DNA of 64,000 bases from Gossypium raimondii (taxonomy: Eukaryota; Streptophyta; Magnoliopsida; Malvales; Malvaceae): assembly GCF_025698545.1 (NCBI RefSeq), contig NC_068569.1:1798001-1862000 (forward strand), written 5' to 3'. Every line of letters begins with the position of its first letter. The first letter of the stretch is position 1. Of the stretch, positions 61,680 through 64,000 are shown piece after piece. The notes under the pieces were generated by a model. The model did not search any database and was not told where the DNA came from. It worked only from the letters and a program-made list of their open reading frames with translations. A program made the position numbers and the translations under genes.

Positions 61680-63282
61680 ATCTAAGCTTCCAAACAAAAT
61701 AGTGGCAACCTAGTGGAGATCAGCGACGCAAATTTGACAAAATAAAAAGCTTTGGATAAATTAAAGACTTTTTTGAGGGGATGTCTTTCAAGTATAGTCG
61801 TCTTATATGAATTAAACTTTCAAAGCTGATAAGACTCTTCTCTCTCTTTGGTTATAGTTTATCTGATTACTACTTTCCTTAATTATAAATTTTTATCTTT
61901 AATTTAGATTTTTTATCCTATTTATTTGGCTAATTTGTTAAAATATAAACAACTGATTTGGAAAATTTTACTCCACAAGCTAAACAGAGGTGGAATGCGT
62001 GATAATTATTATTTTTTGATTTACTAGTGTATTAAAACCAAACTCTTTATTTAATTAATATATTATGTAATGTTAATATGATAATATAGAATTTAAGATA
62101 AATAGTGTCATGTCAACATTATATACATGTGGTATGTCACGAAGCTTGCTATGCCAACATTATTAAAAGAGTTTAGGTAATGTTTAGAAAGTCACCTAGT
62201 AATCACTTATAATTACACAAGGATGGCATGTTTGAATATCTATTATAATTGATGGGTCCCATTGAATTACACTTTCCAATTTTTAGGAGGTGAGAATTGA
62301 AGGAATGAGAAATAATAAAAATGAAGTACGAACAAATTCAAACTTGGAAAGGATCTTTCTGATTCTCAAAAAATGAGGGACAAAGGGATTAATCGAGAAA
62401 GATCTCTTGTTCTTTTTATAAGATCGTGTGATTAGATCCTTAAATGTTTGATAAAAAAAATATCTTTTGAGAATAATAAAAAAGGGAAAGTGTTCAATTG
62501 GAACATGAAAATGTGTAATTACACCCAAATTTAATTTAAAAAATTATTTTTATACAAGTTTAAGTTATAATTTTTATTATTATAAACCTAAACACATGTG
62601 AGTGGTTGGATTTTTATGACCAAAGATTTATTATATTATAAATCCTAAAAAATATATTAAAACAATGATTTATGTGTACTTTATAAAATTTTAATCAAAA
62701 TATTATTTAAATACTATTTTTTAAAGTTATAACTAGAAAGTTTATTATAAAAATAAATTACATGTTATAATATATTTATTTATAAAAGTTATGACAAAAA
62801 GTATGGAAATAACTTATTAATGTGTCTATGCTATATATTATAAAAATAATATGTTGATTCAGTAAAAAAATGTTATGCTTTTATCATAACTTATTAGTAA
62901 AAGAATAACTTTATAAAGTTATCGCAAAAAATATATTATTCATAATAAATGTTATGGAAGTTATTCAACACTTTATAAAACTTTTTTTATAAATGTTAAA
63001 TATTATAAATATTATATTATTATTTATTTAATTTACTTTTTTTGTAAAAAGGTTATAACATAGCATTTTTTTTTCAAATAAATTTTATATAACTTTTTAC
63101 GATAAAAGTTATAAACCGTAAACCCAAATATTATATGGTAGATGTTAATTATGCAAATACAAAAAACATTTTTTGGGTCATATTGTGAGGTATAATACCA
63201 TTTGAGAGAATGGAGCTAGACACAAGTACTAGAGACGGCTCGCGAATTCTTTAATTTGAAACATTCAAATATTCGAAATATA
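61680..63282. other. SULTR3;5 upstream region, AT-rich
   Basis: The promoter of the sulfate transporter is on the left. The rest is very AT-rich, with repeated words such as AAAGTTATAA and TTATAAAA between 62560 and 63130 in both orientations, giving possible local foldbacks. No gene was recognised. I did not see a GAGAC sulfur-response core placed convincingly. Confidence 0.4.
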
Positions 63283-63717
63283 GTTCAGAGTAGAGGTATT
63301 CATGGGCCGGGCCGGGCCTAGAAAAATTTTTTTGCTCCCGACCTAGGCCCAGGCCCAGTCTGGGTTGAAATATGGGACTGAAATTTTGTCCAGGCCCGGC
63401 CCAGGAAAAAATTCATAAGCCCGAGCCCGGCCCGGTCCATTTTTTAATAAACACCAAAAATTTATTTTAAAAATAATAAAATAAAAAAAGTATTTTAAAA
63501 ATATTTTAAAATAAAAAATAAAAAATATATATTTATTATATTCGGGCCGGGTCGGGCCAAAAAAGTGGTGCCCGAGGCCTGGCCCGTTTTCTAAACAAGC
63601 CTTTTTTTTGCCCAAACCATATTTCGGGCCTATATTTTTACCCGAATCCTCCCATATTTCGGGCGGGCCGTCGGGCTGGGCGGGGCCGCCCGACCCATGG
63701 ACACCTCTAGTTCAGAG
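63283..63717. mobile_element. hAT-like non-autonomous element with 8-bp target duplication
   Basis: The element at 63291-63709 (419 bp) is flanked by exact 8-bp direct repeats gttcagag (63283-63290 and 63710-63717). The terminal inverted repeats begin TAGAGGTATTCATGGGCCGG at the left and TAGAGGTGTCCATGGGTCGG at the right (inverted). The 8-bp duplication and the TAGRGGTG-type end fit plant hAT elements. GGGCC/CGGGCC words repeat in both arms, and the centre is an A/T-rich spacer. There is no transposase. The ORF across it (63343-63615) is a by-product of its composition. Confidence 0.88.
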
Positions 63718-64000
63718 GATATTTGTTGTTATAAAAAAAATATTTCCCATATTAACAACACCACCTTAGTATAACATAAAAAAAGGTTGGATCGTACTAT
63801 TTACTTCATAACTTCATTCATAAGTGGATTTGGAATGATCCAAACTTCGAAGAATACATGAAAGAAAAGATATTGATAATCTTAATGATACTGAGTTAAA
63901 AATCAAATGATGATGAAATCAGTCAATGACCAACATTTGATGAAAAAGAGTTTATATTAAATATTAAAAGAGAATAACACAACAAATATAAAACACTAGA
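63718..64000. other. Right-edge sequence, nothing recognised
   Basis: AT-rich DNA after the hAT-like element, with no ORF or structure I can support. Confidence 0.4.

Noticed and set aside
63343-63615. 90-codon open frame within the hAT-like element
   Set aside because: It is a product of the GGGCC-rich arms and the AT-rich spacer; no transposase motif is present.
1-64000. tRNA, rRNA, CRISPR arrays and organelle DNA inserts
   Set aside because: No T-loop/B-box pairs, rRNA blocks, regularly spaced repeats or plastid/mitochondrial genes were seen on either strand.

Overview
This is nuclear DNA from a dicot plant, most likely a Malvaceae species of the cotton (Gossypium) type. The intergenic DNA is AT-rich, genes have many short introns bounded by GT/AG, and eight recognisable protein genes encode plant-specific or plant-type proteins. 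The genus call rests on remembered resemblance of the dispersed repeats to Gossypium repeats and has not been tested by a search.

Layout, left to right. The 5' part of an HCF101-type plastid Fe-S scaffold gene runs off the left edge (75-1331, minus). Next come a complete VIN3-like/VIL1 (VRN5-type) chromatin gene with a leader intron and a 2.5-kb intron (2592-7592, minus), a single-exon DUF538 secreted protein (13319-13795, minus) and a small heavy-metal-associated (HMA) domain protein in three exons (16031-16731, minus). An AGD14-type ARF-GAP in twelve coding exons (22730-27405) is the only plus-strand gene recognised. It is followed by a SERINC/TMS membrane protein in twelve coding exons, including a 25-nt microexon (28980-32039, minus), a leucine-rich-repeat extensin (LRX; 42622-44805, minus) and a group 3 sulfate transporter of the SULTR3;5 type in twelve exons (58436-61599, minus). 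All splice models were built by hand from reading-frame continuity and splice consensus. In every complete gene the exon lengths sum to a whole number of codons.

The genes do not form a pathway or cluster. They are an ordinary collinear set of housekeeping and cell-wall genes separated by gene-poor DNA (about 33.5-42 kb and 45-58 kb). The gene-poor DNA holds non-autonomous DNA transposons and foldback elements. The clearest are a hAT-like element with an exact 8-bp target duplication (63291-63709) and a Mutator-like foldback with an exact 9-bp target duplication (47414-48213). There are also decayed relatives, three dispersed repeat families with two to five copies each inside this window, and a LINE-like coding remnant near 21.2-21.5 kb.

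I found no clearly new biological system. The most interesting leads are a 39-codon hydrophobic microprotein ORF downstream of LRX, an orphan 56-codon ORF near 57.5 kb beside a promoter-like TATA/CT-rich leader, a GC-rich island at 47.1-47.4 kb, and a 75-nt stop-free intron in the sulfate transporter that could be retained in frame. No rRNA, tRNA, CRISPR array or confident microRNA hairpin was seen.
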